DNA from: JAXHUA01 sp034189695
Lineage (GTDB): Bacteria; Chloroflexota; Dehalococcoidia; E44-bin15
Assembly: GCA_034189695.1 (NCBI GenBank)
Contig: JAXHUA010000185.1
Coordinates: forward strand, 1-40,094
Length of the DNA: 40,094 nt
Direction: 5' to 3'
A program made the translations under genes and the position numbers. The notes below the pieces were generated by a model. The model was not told the DNA's origin, did no database searches, and saw nothing but the letters and a program-made list of their open reading frames with translations. Below, piece by piece: positions 16,090 through 24,927 of this stretch (positions are counted from its first letter, which is position 1; each line of letters begins with the position of its first letter).

Positions 16090-16899
16090 CTACGACGGCC
16101 CCTGGCCGGCCTCGGCCCCCGACACCTCATTGAGCGTGTCCCTCAACTGGGAGACGAAGCCTGTTAGCGATGTGAAGCCGTCGTCATGCTCCATGAGCTG
16201 GATGATGCGGCTGCCCACTATGACCCCGTCAGCCATCTGGGCTACGCGTCGCGCCTGTTCGGGATTGGATATGCCGAAGCCCACGCAGAGCGGCTTCGGG
16301 GTGGCCGTGCGCACCCGCTGGACGAACGATTCCAGGCCTGGAGGAAGCGCCTGCCTGGTCCCGGTGACGCCGGTGAGCGATACCAGGTAGACGAAGCCGC
16401 GCGACCTCTCGGCGACCATCTGGACGCGCTCGTCGGCGCTGGTGGGGGCGAGAAGATAGACGAGGTCCAGGTCCTGGTCGCGGGTGAGCCCCTCCAGCGC
16501 TTCGCCCTCTTCGGGAGGCATGTCCGGGACGATAAGCCCGTCGACGCCGCACTCGCAGCAGGCATGGCAGAAACGCTCAAGGCCGTGGGCGAAGATGGGG
16601 TTCAGGTAGGTCATGAAAAGGAGGGGGATGTCGACGCTCGCCCGCAGGCGCCTGGCGACATCCAGGCATACGTCAGGTGTCACGCCGTTGTGCAGGGCGT
16701 GGAAGCCTGCCTTCTGTATGGTCGCCCCGTCGGCCAGCGGGTCGGAGAAGGGTATCCCCAGCTCGACGATGTCGCACCCGGCGGCGGCCAGCAGCGGCAC
16801 CACTTCCAGCGTGGCGTCAATGCTGGGATAGCCGACCGTCACGTACGGTATGAGCGCCTTGCGGCCTGGCGTCGCGAAAACGTGGCCGACCCGGGTCAT
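16090..16899 (-). CDS. trpA: Tryptophan synthase alpha chain
   Basis: 269 aa TIM barrel that cleaves indole-3-glycerol phosphate to indole and glyceraldehyde-3-phosphate; indole is channelled to TrpB. Catalytic Glu in VELGIPFSDP and catalytic Asp in PLADGATIQ are visible near residues 47-58; the phosphate-binding loop is near GVIVGSRI. Last gene of the trp operon. Its ATG overlaps the trpB stop by 4 nt (ATGA), giving translational coupling for the alpha-beta complex. Confidence 0.97.
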   Translation of the reverse strand: MTRVGHVFATPGRKALIPYVTVGYPSIDATLEVVPLLAAAGCDIVELGIPFSDPLADGATIQKAGFHALHNGVTPDVCLDVARRLRASVDIPLLFMTYLNPIFAHGLERFCHACCECGVDGLIVPDMPPEEGEALEGLTRDQDLDLVYLLAPTSADERVQMVAERSRGFVYLVSLTGVTGTRQALPPGLESFVQRVRTATPKPLCVGFGISNPEQARRVAQMADGVIVGSRIIQLMEHDDGFTSLTGFVSQLRDTLNEVSGAEAGQGPS

Positions 16900-18104
16900 A
16901 GTCGCACCCCCAGCGCGTCGGCTGCGATATTCAAGTCCTTATCGCCCCGCCCGCTCAGATTGACCAGAACCGCCTGGTCTTCTGACAGGCTGGCCGCCAG
17001 CTGGGCGGCGTAGTAGATGGCATGGGCCGACTCCAGGGCGGGTATGATGCCCTCACGCCGGTTGAGCAACTGGAATCCCTCGAGTGCCTGCTCATCGGTG
17101 ACGCAAACGTACTCCGCCCGGCCGCTCTCCTTGTAGTAGCTGTGCTCGGGGCCAACTCCCGGGTAGTCCAGACCCGCCGAGATGCTGTGCGTCTCGCGGA
17201 TCTGCCCGGCATTGTCCTGAAGGACATAGGACTTCGCGCCGTGAAGCACCCCCACTTTGCCCGCGGCGAGGCTGGCGCCGTGCTTGCCGCTCTCGATGCC
17301 CAGGCCCGCCGCCTCGACGCCTATCAGCCTGACCTGGCGGTCACCGGAAAGGGGGTGGAAGAGCCCCATGGCATTGCTTCCGCCACCTACGCAGGCGACG
17401 GCATAGTCTGGCAGCCGTCCGGTGGCTTCCAGTATCTGCCGGCGCGCCTCGATGCCGATGACTGCCTGGAGATCGCGGACAATCATGGGATAGGGGTGAG
17501 GCCCAACGACGCTGCCGAGGAGATAGTGCGTGGAATCGACGTTGGTCACCCAGTCGCGGATCGCCTCGTTGATGGCGTCCTTGAGCGTGCGGCTGCCGCT
17601 GGAAACCGGGCGCACCTCGGCCCCAAGCAGCCTCATACGGAAGACGTTCAGCGACTGTCGCCTGATGTCCTCTTCGCCCATGTAGACAATGCACTCCAGT
17701 CCCAGCACGGCGCACACGGTGGCCGCCGCCACGCCGTGCTGCCCGGCGCCGGTCTCGGCCACGACTCGCCTCTTGCCCATGCGCTCAGCGAGCAGCCCCT
17801 GGCCGACGCTGTTGTTGATCTTGTGGGCACCCGTGTGGGCCAGGTCTTCGCGCTTGAGGAAGATGCGGGCGCCGCCGCAGTACTCAGTCAAGCGGGAAGC
17901 CAGATAGAGAGGCGTCGGTCTTCCCGCGTAGTCCCGCAGCAGTGCGGCGAGGCGTTGCCTGAACTCCGCGTCCTGCTGCGCTTCCCGATAAGCCGTCTCA
18001 AGCTGGTCCAGGGCGGTCATCAGGGTCTCGGGCGTGTAGCGGCCGCCGAACTGGCCGAAGTGGCCCCGCTCATCAGGCATTTGTGCTATCGTTCTATGTT
18101 CCAT
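16896..18104 (-). CDS. trpB: Tryptophan synthase beta chain
   Basis: 402 aa PLP enzyme joining indole and serine to make tryptophan. The N-terminal GQFGGRYTPETLM is typical, the PLP Lys lies in HTGAHKINN near residue 93, the PLP phosphate loop is GGGSNAMG, and KREDLAHTG precedes it. TrpB1-type length. It overlaps trpF by 11 nt and trpA by 4 nt. Confidence 0.97.
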   Translation of the reverse strand: MEHRTIAQMPDERGHFGQFGGRYTPETLMTALDQLETAYREAQQDAEFRQRLAALLRDYAGRPTPLYLASRLTEYCGGARIFLKREDLAHTGAHKINNSVGQGLLAERMGKRRVVAETGAGQHGVAAATVCAVLGLECIVYMGEEDIRRQSLNVFRMRLLGAEVRPVSSGSRTLKDAINEAIRDWVTNVDSTHYLLGSVVGPHPYPMIVRDLQAVIGIEARRQILEATGRLPDYAVACVGGGSNAMGLFHPLSGDRQVRLIGVEAAGLGIESGKHGASLAAGKVGVLHGAKSYVLQDNAGQIRETHSISAGLDYPGVGPEHSYYKESGRAEYVCVTDEQALEGFQLLNRREGIIPALESAHAIYYAAQLAASLSEDQAVLVNLSGRGDKDLNIAADALGVRL

Positions 18105-18744
18105 TCTTAGCCCTCACTGCTGCCACAAAGGCCCTGATCCTGGAGACATCCTTCACGCCGTCGGACTCCACGCCGCTCGACACGTCCACTCCCCATGGCT
18201 GGGCCATCCCTATGGCTTCTCCCACATTGTCCGGGGTGAGGCCGCCGGCGACGATGACCGGGTATCTCCGCCCCACCTCGCGTGCCACCGCCCAATCGAA
18301 AACCCGCCCGCTGCCGCCGTAGCTCCCTTCAACGTGACAGTCGAGCAGGCAAAGGAAATCGGGCGCACCCGGTGTGAGGCCGGCCTCGATCATTGCGGCA
18401 ATCTCGGCGCTGTCCTGTCCGGGTCGCACCCGTATCGCCTTGATGACCTGTGCGCGGATGGTGCGCACGTAGTCCCACGGCTCATCGCCGCTTAGCTGCA
18501 CCCAGTCGAGCCGGCAGTGTTCCACGACGCGGTTCACCTCGCCCGCTGGCGCGTTGACGAAGACGCCCACGAGTTGCGGGGGCGCCGTCAGGCGTTCGAG
18601 GGCCAGTGCGATCTCCCGTGCCCGTTCGACCGTCACCCGGCGCGGCGAAGGGGCGAAGACCACGCCCACGAAATCCACCCCGGCATCGGCCGCGGCCAGT
18701 GCGTGTGCCGGCTCGGCGATACCGCAGACCTTCACCCGGGTCAT
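18094..18744 (-). CDS. trpF: Phosphoribosylanthranilate isomerase
   Basis: 216 aa TIM barrel catalysing the Amadori rearrangement of phosphoribosylanthranilate to CdRP. The catalytic Cys is in the N-terminal VKVCGI, the catalytic Asp in the LLDCHVEGSYGGSG region, and the phosphate loop is VAGGLTPDNV with SSGVE. Length is normal. It overlaps trpC by 4 nt (ATGA) upstream and trpB downstream. Confidence 0.95.
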   Translation of the reverse strand: MTRVKVCGIAEPAHALAAADAGVDFVGVVFAPSPRRVTVERAREIALALERLTAPPQLVGVFVNAPAGEVNRVVEHCRLDWVQLSGDEPWDYVRTIRAQVIKAIRVRPGQDSAEIAAMIEAGLTPGAPDFLCLLDCHVEGSYGGSGRVFDWAVAREVGRRYPVIVAGGLTPDNVGEAIGMAQPWGVDVSSGVESDGVKDVSRIRAFVAAVRAKNGT

Positions 18745-19517
18745 AGCAGCTCCCTCATAGCGGCCGGTACGTCGTCGGAGGCGGCCAGGGCCTCGCCCAC
18801 CAGTATGGCGTCCACCCCGCAGTGCCGCAGCCGGTCAACATCCTCGCGCTTTCCTATGCCGCTTTCGCTCACCACCAGGCGTTCGGGCGGCACCAGCGCC
18901 CGGAGCCGCTCGGTTGTCGCCAAATCGACGGCGAAGGTCGTCAGGTCGCGGTTGTTGATGCCGACGACTCTCGCGCCGCTCGCCACGGCGACCTCCACCT
19001 CAGTCTCCATGTGGGCCTCGACCAGGCAGTGCATCCCCAGGCTGTGACTGAGCGCCAGCAGCTCCCCGAGCTGCTCCCTGCTCAGAATGGCGACGATGAG
19101 GAGCAGCGCGTCGGCTCCGCAGGCGCGAGACTGGTAGACCTGGTAGGGGTCGAAGATGAAGTCCTTCCTCAGCAGCGGCACGCCCGGCCCTGGCAGCGCT
19201 CCGCGCACGCGGCGCAGGTCCTCCAGGGTTCCGTGAAAATGCGGCTCCTCGGTGAGGACTGAGATGGCGGCGGCGCCGTTGCTGGCGTAGGTCAGCGCCA
19301 ACCGCGCCGGGTCGAGGTCGGGACTGATGAGTCCCTTCGACGGCGATGCCCTTTTCACCTCGGCGATGAGCCTGATGCCGTCGCCCCGTATGGCCGAGGC
19401 GAGGTCCAGGGGAGGGCGTTGCTGCGCCGCAGCGGCTTCCAGCTCGGAAAGAGGCGTCAGCCGCTTGCTTCGCGCAAGCTCCTCCTGCTTCGCGGCGACT
19501 ATCTCGTCCAGTATCAT
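18741..19517 (-). CDS. trpC: Indole-3-glycerol phosphate synthase
   Basis: 258 aa TIM barrel closing the indole ring. Signatures: AEVKRASPSKGLI (catalytic Lys) near residues 53-65, LRKDFIFDPYQ near 110, INNRDLTTF near 178, and SESGIGKREDV near 210. The ATG at 19517 is chosen over the in-frame GTG at 19535: AGGAGA lies 9 nt upstream and the conserved MILDEIVAAK begins there. It starts 22 nt after the trpD stop. Confidence 0.95.
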   Translation of the reverse strand: MILDEIVAAKQEELARSKRLTPLSELEAAAAQQRPPLDLASAIRGDGIRLIAEVKRASPSKGLISPDLDPARLALTYASNGAAAISVLTEEPHFHGTLEDLRRVRGALPGPGVPLLRKDFIFDPYQVYQSRACGADALLLIVAILSREQLGELLALSHSLGMHCLVEAHMETEVEVAVASGARVVGINNRDLTTFAVDLATTERLRALVPPERLVVSESGIGKREDVDRLRHCGVDAILVGEALAASDDVPAAMRELL

Positions 19518-19539
19518 CCGGCGATTTCTCCTCACCCCG

Positions 19540-20550
19540 TCAGAGGCTCTGGCTGAGCGCGGCCAGGTCGTTCAGTATCCGCAGCGCCCGTCCGCTGTCG
19601 ATGGCCTCGGTGGCAATCGGGAGACCCTGCTCCAGGTTCTCCGCCCTGTCTCCAGCCACCAGCGCGGCGGCGGCGTTCAGCACAACGACATCGCGTTGCG
19701 GCCCGGGCTCGCCGCCCAGGACGCGGCGAACGATGTCCGCACTCTCGTTGGGCGGTCCACCCCGGAGCGTGGTCATGCTCACTCTGGGGAAACCGAACTC
19801 CTCGGGGTCGATGACGTAGCGTGTGACCTCGTCTCCGGTGAGCTCACACACCATTGTGGGTGCGCCGAGCGTGACCTCATCGAGCCCGTCCTGCCCGTGG
19901 ACCACGAGCGCATGAGCGCACCCGAGGAGTCCAAGTACCTCAGCCATCTTCAACGCCAGGGACTCTTCGGCCACACCGAGAAGCTGGGCCTGGGCGCCGG
20001 CCGGGTTGGTGAGGGGGCCGAGGATATTGAACACGGTGCGGATACCGATCTCACGTCGTGGCGGCGCGGCGTACTTCATCGCCGGATGGAAAACAGGCGC
20101 GAACATGAACCCAATGCCGACCTCGTCGAGGCACTTCGCCACCTCCTGCGGGCCCAGGTTGATCTTCACTCCAAGGGCGTCAAGGACGTCGGCGCTCCCG
20201 CAGCCGCTGCTCATGCCTCGGTTGCCGTGCTTCGCCACCTTGAGGCCGCCTGCGGCCACGACGAAGGCGGCGGTGGTCGAGATGTTGAACGTCAGTGAGG
20301 CATCGCCTCCGGTGCCGCAAGTGTCGACAACGGGGCCGGATACCTCCACCGGCACCGCCTTCTCTCTCATCGCCCTGGCCATGCCCGCAATCTCGTGCAC
20401 CGTTTCGCCCTTCAGTCGGAGCGCAGTGACGAATGCGCCGAACTGGGCCGGCGTCGCCTCACCGTCCATGATCTCCTCCATCACAGCGGTGGCCTGCTCC
20501 ATTGCGAGCGACTTCCCGGAGACCAGCAGGTCAATGGCTTCCCTGATCAT
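19540..20550 (-). CDS. trpD: Anthranilate phosphoribosyltransferase
   Basis: 336 aa enzyme transferring phosphoribosyl from PRPP to anthranilate. Signature GTGGDASLTFNISTTAAF near residues 78-95; HGNRGMSSGCGSADVLDALG and the KYAAPPRREIGIRTVFNILGPLTNPA block are also present. The ATG at 20550 (GAGGAG 8 nt upstream) is favoured over GTG at 20559. This ATG overlaps the stop of the preceding membrane-protein gene as ATGA, so that gene supplies the ribosome binding site for trpD. Confidence 0.95.
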   Translation of the reverse strand: MIREAIDLLVSGKSLAMEQATAVMEEIMDGEATPAQFGAFVTALRLKGETVHEIAGMARAMREKAVPVEVSGPVVDTCGTGGDASLTFNISTTAAFVVAAGGLKVAKHGNRGMSSGCGSADVLDALGVKINLGPQEVAKCLDEVGIGFMFAPVFHPAMKYAAPPRREIGIRTVFNILGPLTNPAGAQAQLLGVAEESLALKMAEVLGLLGCAHALVVHGQDGLDEVTLGAPTMVCELTGDEVTRYVIDPEEFGFPRVSMTTLRGGPPNESADIVRRVLGGEPGPQRDVVVLNAAAALVAGDRAENLEQGLPIATEAIDSGRALRILNDLAALSQSL

Positions 20551-21200
20551 TTTGAGCACTCCTCAATCGCTGTCTCCTCAACCTGGAGTGATCCCAAATC
20601 CCAGCTATCGCTTTGCTGATTCACGTTTACCTCGCGCCTCGACTCGAAACGCCGAGAATGTACATCTCTGTACCATACCGACAAGTATGTTCGGTCACCC
20701 TTTTGTTCTATTGACAACCTTGCTGCTTGGCTACTGCCTCCAACTTCGATTGTTCCAAAATCGTCTGGTCGCGGGTCTTCAAAAGTTGAGATGACAGTGT
20801 TTGCATGCACGTCAGTCGCTGGTCCGACACCGATGTCACGCAGCACGCACCAAAGTCCATAAGACATCTCCCTCGAACGAGCGGCCATTGCTTCTCTGAT
20901 CTGTTCCTCGCCAGATGAAGATCTCTCGATGTCTATTATGGGGCGAACCGCGTCGTATCTGTGCCGTTTCATCTCTTCCGCCTGCTCTCTTGTTGCGGTT
21001 CCGATTTCCGAAGTGCGCTTGGCATAGACCACAGTGACGAGCACTAGCACAAAGAGGACTATGACTTCCATGATCTGTCCGGTGTTCAGTTTGCTGGTCA
21101 CGTCCCAGATGCCATAGCAGCTGAGCGCCTCCAGACCCACGAACAATAGCACCAGTGCCACAACAGCAACAACCAGACCAGTGATTTCGTTCCTCTTCAC
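20547..21200 (-). CDS. Unknown two-helix membrane protein inside the trp operon
   Basis: 217 aa, not recognised. Two N-terminal membrane helices (about residues 8-28 and 43-60) are followed by a charged stretch RTSEIGTATREQAEEMKRHRYDAVRPIIDIE and a cytosolic domain of mixed beta character to the end. Its GTG start overlaps the trpG stop (GTGA) and its TGA overlaps the trpD ATG (ATGA), so it is locked into the operon. Two 60-base lines inside it have 50% and 42% G+C (20641-20700 and 20701-20760), against 62% in trpD (19921-19980), suggesting a later arrival. There is no sign it makes tryptophan; a regulatory, transport or defence role cannot be told apart. Confidence 0.78.
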   Translation of the reverse strand: MKRNEITGLVVAVVALVLLFVGLEALSCYGIWDVTSKLNTGQIMEVIVLFVLVLVTVVYAKRTSEIGTATREQAEEMKRHRYDAVRPIIDIERSSSGEEQIREAMAARSREMSYGLWCVLRDIGVGPATDVHANTVISTFEDPRPDDFGTIEVGGSSQAARLSIEQKGDRTYLSVWYRDVHSRRFESRREVNVNQQSDSWDLGSLQVEETAIEECSK

Positions 21201-21784
21201 GTCATTGTGCCTCCTCCTCGACTCATAATCACGAAATTCCTCAGTATGTCTTTGCCCACCTGTGTCATGATGGACTCCGGGTGGAACTGAACCCCCTCCA
21301 GGCCGTACTGGCGATGCTTCAGCCCCATTATTATGCCTTTGTCCGTCCAGGCCGTCACCTCGAGGCAGTTGGGGATAGAGTCCGGCATGACCGCCAGGGA
21401 GTGGTACCGAATCGCGGGGAAGGGGTTGGGGAGTCCGGCGAGCACCCCCTGGCCTCTGTGATGGATGAGTGACGACTTCCCGTGCATGACCTCACCGGCG
21501 CGGTCAACCGTTGCGCCGTAGCTGTGGCCGATGCATTGGTGCCCCAGGCAGACGCCGAGGACGGGCAGCGTCGGCGCGAAATGGCGTATGACGTCGTTCG
21601 ATATGCCAGCGCGGTCGGGAGTGCCCGGGCCGGGGGAGATGACGATCATCTGGGGCGCCATCCTCTCGATATCGGCGATGGTGGTCTTGTCGTTGCGTAC
21701 TACGTGCACTGTCTGGCCCAGCTCGCTGAGGTACTGGAACAGGTTGTACGTGAAGCTGTCGTAGTTGTCGATCAATAGCAGCAT
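21197..21784 (-). CDS. trpG: Anthranilate synthase glutamine amidotransferase subunit
   Basis: 195 aa class I glutamine amidotransferase that gives ammonia to TrpE. Starts LLLIDNYDSFTYNL; oxyanion-hole segment VISPGPGTPDRAG; nucleophile Cys in GVCLGHQ near residue 80; His-Glu of the triad in VQFHPES near 168. It may also serve folate synthesis (PabA role), common when one amidotransferase is present. It begins one base after the trpE stop. Confidence 0.96.
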   Translation of the reverse strand: MLLLIDNYDSFTYNLFQYLSELGQTVHVVRNDKTTIADIERMAPQMIVISPGPGTPDRAGISNDVIRHFAPTLPVLGVCLGHQCIGHSYGATVDRAGEVMHGKSSLIHHRGQGVLAGLPNPFPAIRYHSLAVMPDSIPNCLEVTAWTDKGIIMGLKHRQYGLEGVQFHPESIMTQVGKDILRNFVIMSRGGGTMT

Positions 21785-23212
21785 CTACTCACACTCCGCC
21801 TGGTCGATTGCCTTGATTAGGGCGCTCGCTTTGTTCATCGTCTCCTCATACTCGCGCTCGGGAACGCTGTCGGCGACGATACCGCTGCCCGCCTGCACGT
21901 AAGCTGTGTGGTCGGTCATCACGATGGTCCTGATGGTGATGGCGGTGTCAAGATTGCCCGAGTAGCTGAAGTAGCCCACCGCTCCGGCGTAGGGGCCTCG
22001 CCGGTCGGGCTCCAGCTCGGCGATTATCTCCATCGCGCGCACCTTGGGGGCGCCGGAGACCGTTCCAGCGGGGAAGCACGCTCTGAGCGCATCGAACTGG
22101 TCCAGCTCACCGCGAAGCCTGCCCTGGACGTGCGACACCAGGTGCATCACGTGTGAGTAGCGCTCCACATCCATGAGCTGGGTGACCTGGACCGTCCCCG
22201 GCTCAGACACGCGCCCGATGTCGTTCCGCCCCAGGTCGACCAGCATGATGTGCTCGGCAAGCTCCTTCTCGTCGCCCTTCAGTTCCTTCTCCAGCGCGAG
22301 GTCCTCCGCGGGCGTGGCCCCGCGCGGGCGTGTTCCAGCGATGGGGTGGGTCGCCACCACGCCGTCCTCCACCTTCACCAGGAGTTCGGGCGACGCGCCC
22401 ACGATGTGACAGCCGTCGAGTTCCAGGTAGTACATGTAGGGTGACGGATTGATGGTGCGCAGCGCCCGGTAGATATCGAAGGGAGCTGCGGTCGTGGCCC
22501 GGCTCAAGCGCTGCGAGAGGACCACCTGGATGATCTCGCCGGCCTTGATGTACTCCTTCGCCTGGGCCACGTTGGCTTCGAACGCGGCCCGCGTGAGGTT
22601 GGAGGAAACCTCCCCAGCGGTCACCCCTGGTCTGGCGGCTTTGTCCCGGCAGGGAAGAGGTTGAGCAAGTCTCTCCATCATTGCCTCGATGCGGTCGACC
22701 GCCGCCTGGTATGCTGACTCGACGTCGCCGTCCAGATAGGCGTGGCTCACCACCTTGATCCGGTGGGTGAGATGGTCGAACACCAGGACGGTATCGGCGA
22801 GCATGAAGACCGACTGGGGCAGGGACAGGGGGTCGCTGTCGGGAGAAGGCAACTCCTCGAAGTGCCTCACCACCTCGTAAGAGAGGTAGCCCACCGCTCC
22901 GCCGTGAAACGGCGGCAGGCCGGGAACGGCGACCGGCGTGTACCTGGCCAGCTCCGTCTTGATGGCGGGCAGGGGGTCGGCTGTCTCATCGCTGGCTTTG
23001 AGAACCAGATTCGGGTACGAGGCGATGAAGCTGTACCGGGCGAGCCGCTCTCCGCCCTCAACGCTTTCGAGCAGAAAGGAGTACGGCTGACGGGCTACCT
23101 TGAGGTAGGCTGATACCGGCGTCTCAAGGTCAGCCACCACCTCGCGGTACACCGGCACGAGGTTGCCATACTGGCCAAGCCTTCGCACTTCATCCAACGT
23201 TGGCGTGTACAT
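21785..23212 (-). CDS. trpE: Anthranilate synthase component I
   Basis: 475 aa enzyme making anthranilate from chorismate. The N-terminal feedback element LLESVEGGERLARYSFI is present, so inhibition by tryptophan is expected. The C-terminal chorismate-binding domain shows GTRPRGATPAED, HIMLVDLGRNDIGRV, FPAGTVSGAPKVRAMEII and GPYAGAVGYFSYSGNLD. First structural gene of the operon, directly behind a T-box leader with terminator. Confidence 0.97.
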   Translation of the reverse strand: MYTPTLDEVRRLGQYGNLVPVYREVVADLETPVSAYLKVARQPYSFLLESVEGGERLARYSFIASYPNLVLKASDETADPLPAIKTELARYTPVAVPGLPPFHGGAVGYLSYEVVRHFEELPSPDSDPLSLPQSVFMLADTVLVFDHLTHRIKVVSHAYLDGDVESAYQAAVDRIEAMMERLAQPLPCRDKAARPGVTAGEVSSNLTRAAFEANVAQAKEYIKAGEIIQVVLSQRLSRATTAAPFDIYRALRTINPSPYMYYLELDGCHIVGASPELLVKVEDGVVATHPIAGTRPRGATPAEDLALEKELKGDEKELAEHIMLVDLGRNDIGRVSEPGTVQVTQLMDVERYSHVMHLVSHVQGRLRGELDQFDALRACFPAGTVSGAPKVRAMEIIAELEPDRRGPYAGAVGYFSYSGNLDTAITIRTIVMTDHTAYVQAGSGIVADSVPEREYEETMNKASALIKAIDQAECE

Positions 23213-23221
23213 AGCCCTCCA

Positions 23222-23520
23222 TCCATAACAAAACCTCTCGCCCTAGGGGCGAGAGGTTTTTACTTCGCGGTGCCACCCTAGTTGACCGCCCTACAAAGCA
23301 GGGCGACCATCTCTCTCAGGTACGGCCACGGCGTGCCGAGGCGATACCCTGGGCTCTGATAACGGTGCCCTCTCCGGCAAAGCCTACTTGGGTTACCCGT
23401 TCGGTTTGCAGCTCCCGAGCCCATTCGACCCCTGCGCTGACGCCGGCTCGCACCTTACCCGGCTCTCTGGGCCCCGCTGGGGGCGTACTACTCTCGTTCG
23501 CAGCCTTTCTCGCTATTCAG
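23222..23520 (-). promoter_or_regulatory. T-box leader (tRNA-Trp sensing) of the trp operon
   Basis: On the minus strand the T-box core AGGGTGGCACCGCG (23279-23266) is followed by an intrinsic terminator. Upstream are Stem I elements AGAGAGCCGG and GGTGCGAGCCGG, and a plausible specifier UGG (23423-23421) in GAATGGGC. The core reads UGGC, whose C would pair with a G discriminator base, as in bacterial tRNA-Trp, which agrees with the Trp codon. Uncharged tRNA-Trp should stabilise the antiterminator and let transcription into trpE. Confidence 0.93.
23230..23260 (-). terminator. T-box terminator hairpin
   Basis: AAAACCTCTCGCCC (23230-23243) and its inverted copy ending in TTTT (to 23260) form a long GC-rich stem with a U-run on the minus strand, directly after the T-box core and 18 nt before the trpE start. 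Confidence 0.92.
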
Positions 23521-23528
23521 TTGCCGTA

Positions 23529-23557
23529 AGGCTACACGATTGTCATAGTCTTGTCAA
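23529..23557 (-). promoter_or_regulatory. trp operon promoter upstream of the T-box
   Basis: Minus strand -35 TTGACA (23557-23552), 17-nt spacer, -10 TAGCCT (23534-23529). The start would fall near 23522, just before Stem I. Confidence 0.65.
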
Positions 23558-23608
23558 GAGCCCCTGCTCAGCCTCGGTCACAAACGAGCGGGCTCTCTCT
23601 GGCGGCGT

Positions 23609-24751
23609 CTACTTCACGCCCAGCACCTGGCGGGCGATGGTCATGCGCTGCATCTCCGACGTGCCCTCGTAGATCTCGGTTATGCGCTGGTCGCGGTAGT
23701 AGCGCTCAACGGGGAAGTCCTTGACGTAGCCGTAGCCGCCGAATATCTGGACCGCCTTGTGGCATACGCGGTGCGACGCCTCGCTGGCGAACAGCTTGGC
23801 CATGGCCGCCTCCTTGAGAGGGGCACGCCCTTGCTGCCCGGTGATCGCGCCCACCCGGTATGTGAGCAGCCGCGCGGCATCGATGTCCGTGGCCATGTCG
23901 GCGATCATCCACTGGATGGCCTGCATCTGCGCCAGCTCCGTGCCGAACTGCTTCCTCTCCCTGGCGTAGTCCACGGCGGCGTCGAAGGCTGCCTGGGCGA
24001 TGCCCACCGCCTGTGCCGCGATGCTCACCCGGCTGGCGTCTATCGCCTCGAGCGCCACGCGGAAGCCCCTGCCCTCTTCGCCGAGCATGTTGGCGCGCGG
24101 TATGCGGCACTCCTCGAACACCAGCTCGGTCGCCGAGGCGGGGTGCAGCCCCATCTTCTTCTCTATCTTGCCCACCGAGAAGCCCGGCGTCCCCTTGTCA
24201 ACGACAAAGGCGCTGATGCCGCGGTAGCCCAGCGACTTGTCCTTGGTGGCGAAGGTGGTAACGAAATCAGCCTCGGCCCCGTTGCTGATGAACACCTTGG
24301 TGCCGTTGAGGATACAGGAATCGCCGTCCTCGGCGTACCTGGTGTCGAGCGCGGCGACATCGCTGCCGGCCCCCGCCTCGGTGAGGCCGAACGCCACCGT
24401 CGCCCCCTTGATGACTCGCCCGATGTAATGCCGCTTCTGCTCGTCGTTGCCGTGCATCGTGACGGGGTAGATGCCCAGGCCCAGGCTGCACAGGTAGGAC
24501 ACGCTCAGGCCGGCTGACGCGCGGGATATCTCCTCACAGGCGATGACGAAGCTCAGTTCGTCTCCGCTCCCGCCGTACTCCTCGGGGAAGCCGATGCTGT
24601 ACAGGCCGGCATCGGCCATCTTCTTGATGGTCTCGTGGGGGAACTCACCGCTCTCGTCCCACTCGGCGGCGTAGGGCTCCACCTCCTTCGCACAGAAATC
24701 GCGCACCATCGTCTGAAGCATCTTCTGCTCTTCGGTCAGTTCGAAGTCCAT
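23609..24751 (-). CDS. Acyl-CoA dehydrogenase
   Basis: 380 aa FAD enzyme oxidising acyl-CoA to 2-enoyl-CoA and passing electrons to ETF. N-terminal MDFELTEEQ; FAD/substrate segment FGLTEAGAGSDVAALDTRY; KVFISNGAEAD; C-terminal domain with GGYGYVKDFPVERYYRD and the catalytic Glu in ITEIYEGTSEMQR near residue 363, the position used by short/medium-chain enzymes. The start at 24751 is set by GGAGG 8 nt upstream. It lies 176 bases after etfA on the same strand. The acyl chain specificity is not readable. Confidence 0.93.
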   Translation of the reverse strand: MDFELTEEQKMLQTMVRDFCAKEVEPYAAEWDESGEFPHETIKKMADAGLYSIGFPEEYGGSGDELSFVIACEEISRASAGLSVSYLCSLGLGIYPVTMHGNDEQKRHYIGRVIKGATVAFGLTEAGAGSDVAALDTRYAEDGDSCILNGTKVFISNGAEADFVTTFATKDKSLGYRGISAFVVDKGTPGFSVGKIEKKMGLHPASATELVFEECRIPRANMLGEEGRGFRVALEAIDASRVSIAAQAVGIAQAAFDAAVDYARERKQFGTELAQMQAIQWMIADMATDIDAARLLTYRVGAITGQQGRAPLKEAAMAKLFASEASHRVCHKAVQIFGGYGYVKDFPVERYYRDQRITEIYEGTSEMQRMTIARQVLGVK

Positions 24752-24927
24752 GCTGTCGTCCTCCCTCGCTTGTTCGATAGAAGGCCGGCGCACATGTGCC
24801 GCACCGGCGGACTGACGCCCGGGACAAAGGCCATATGCCGTAATCCGGGAGTCAAGCTCGTGGTGTTGCGTACCAATGCACTGGCGGGGTCATTGTGGCA
24901 CCGCACGGGGGGGAAAACAAGGACGGA

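Noticed and set aside
17022..18110. 362-codon open frame on the plus strand
   Set aside because: Antisense to trpB, whose catalytic motifs are clear.
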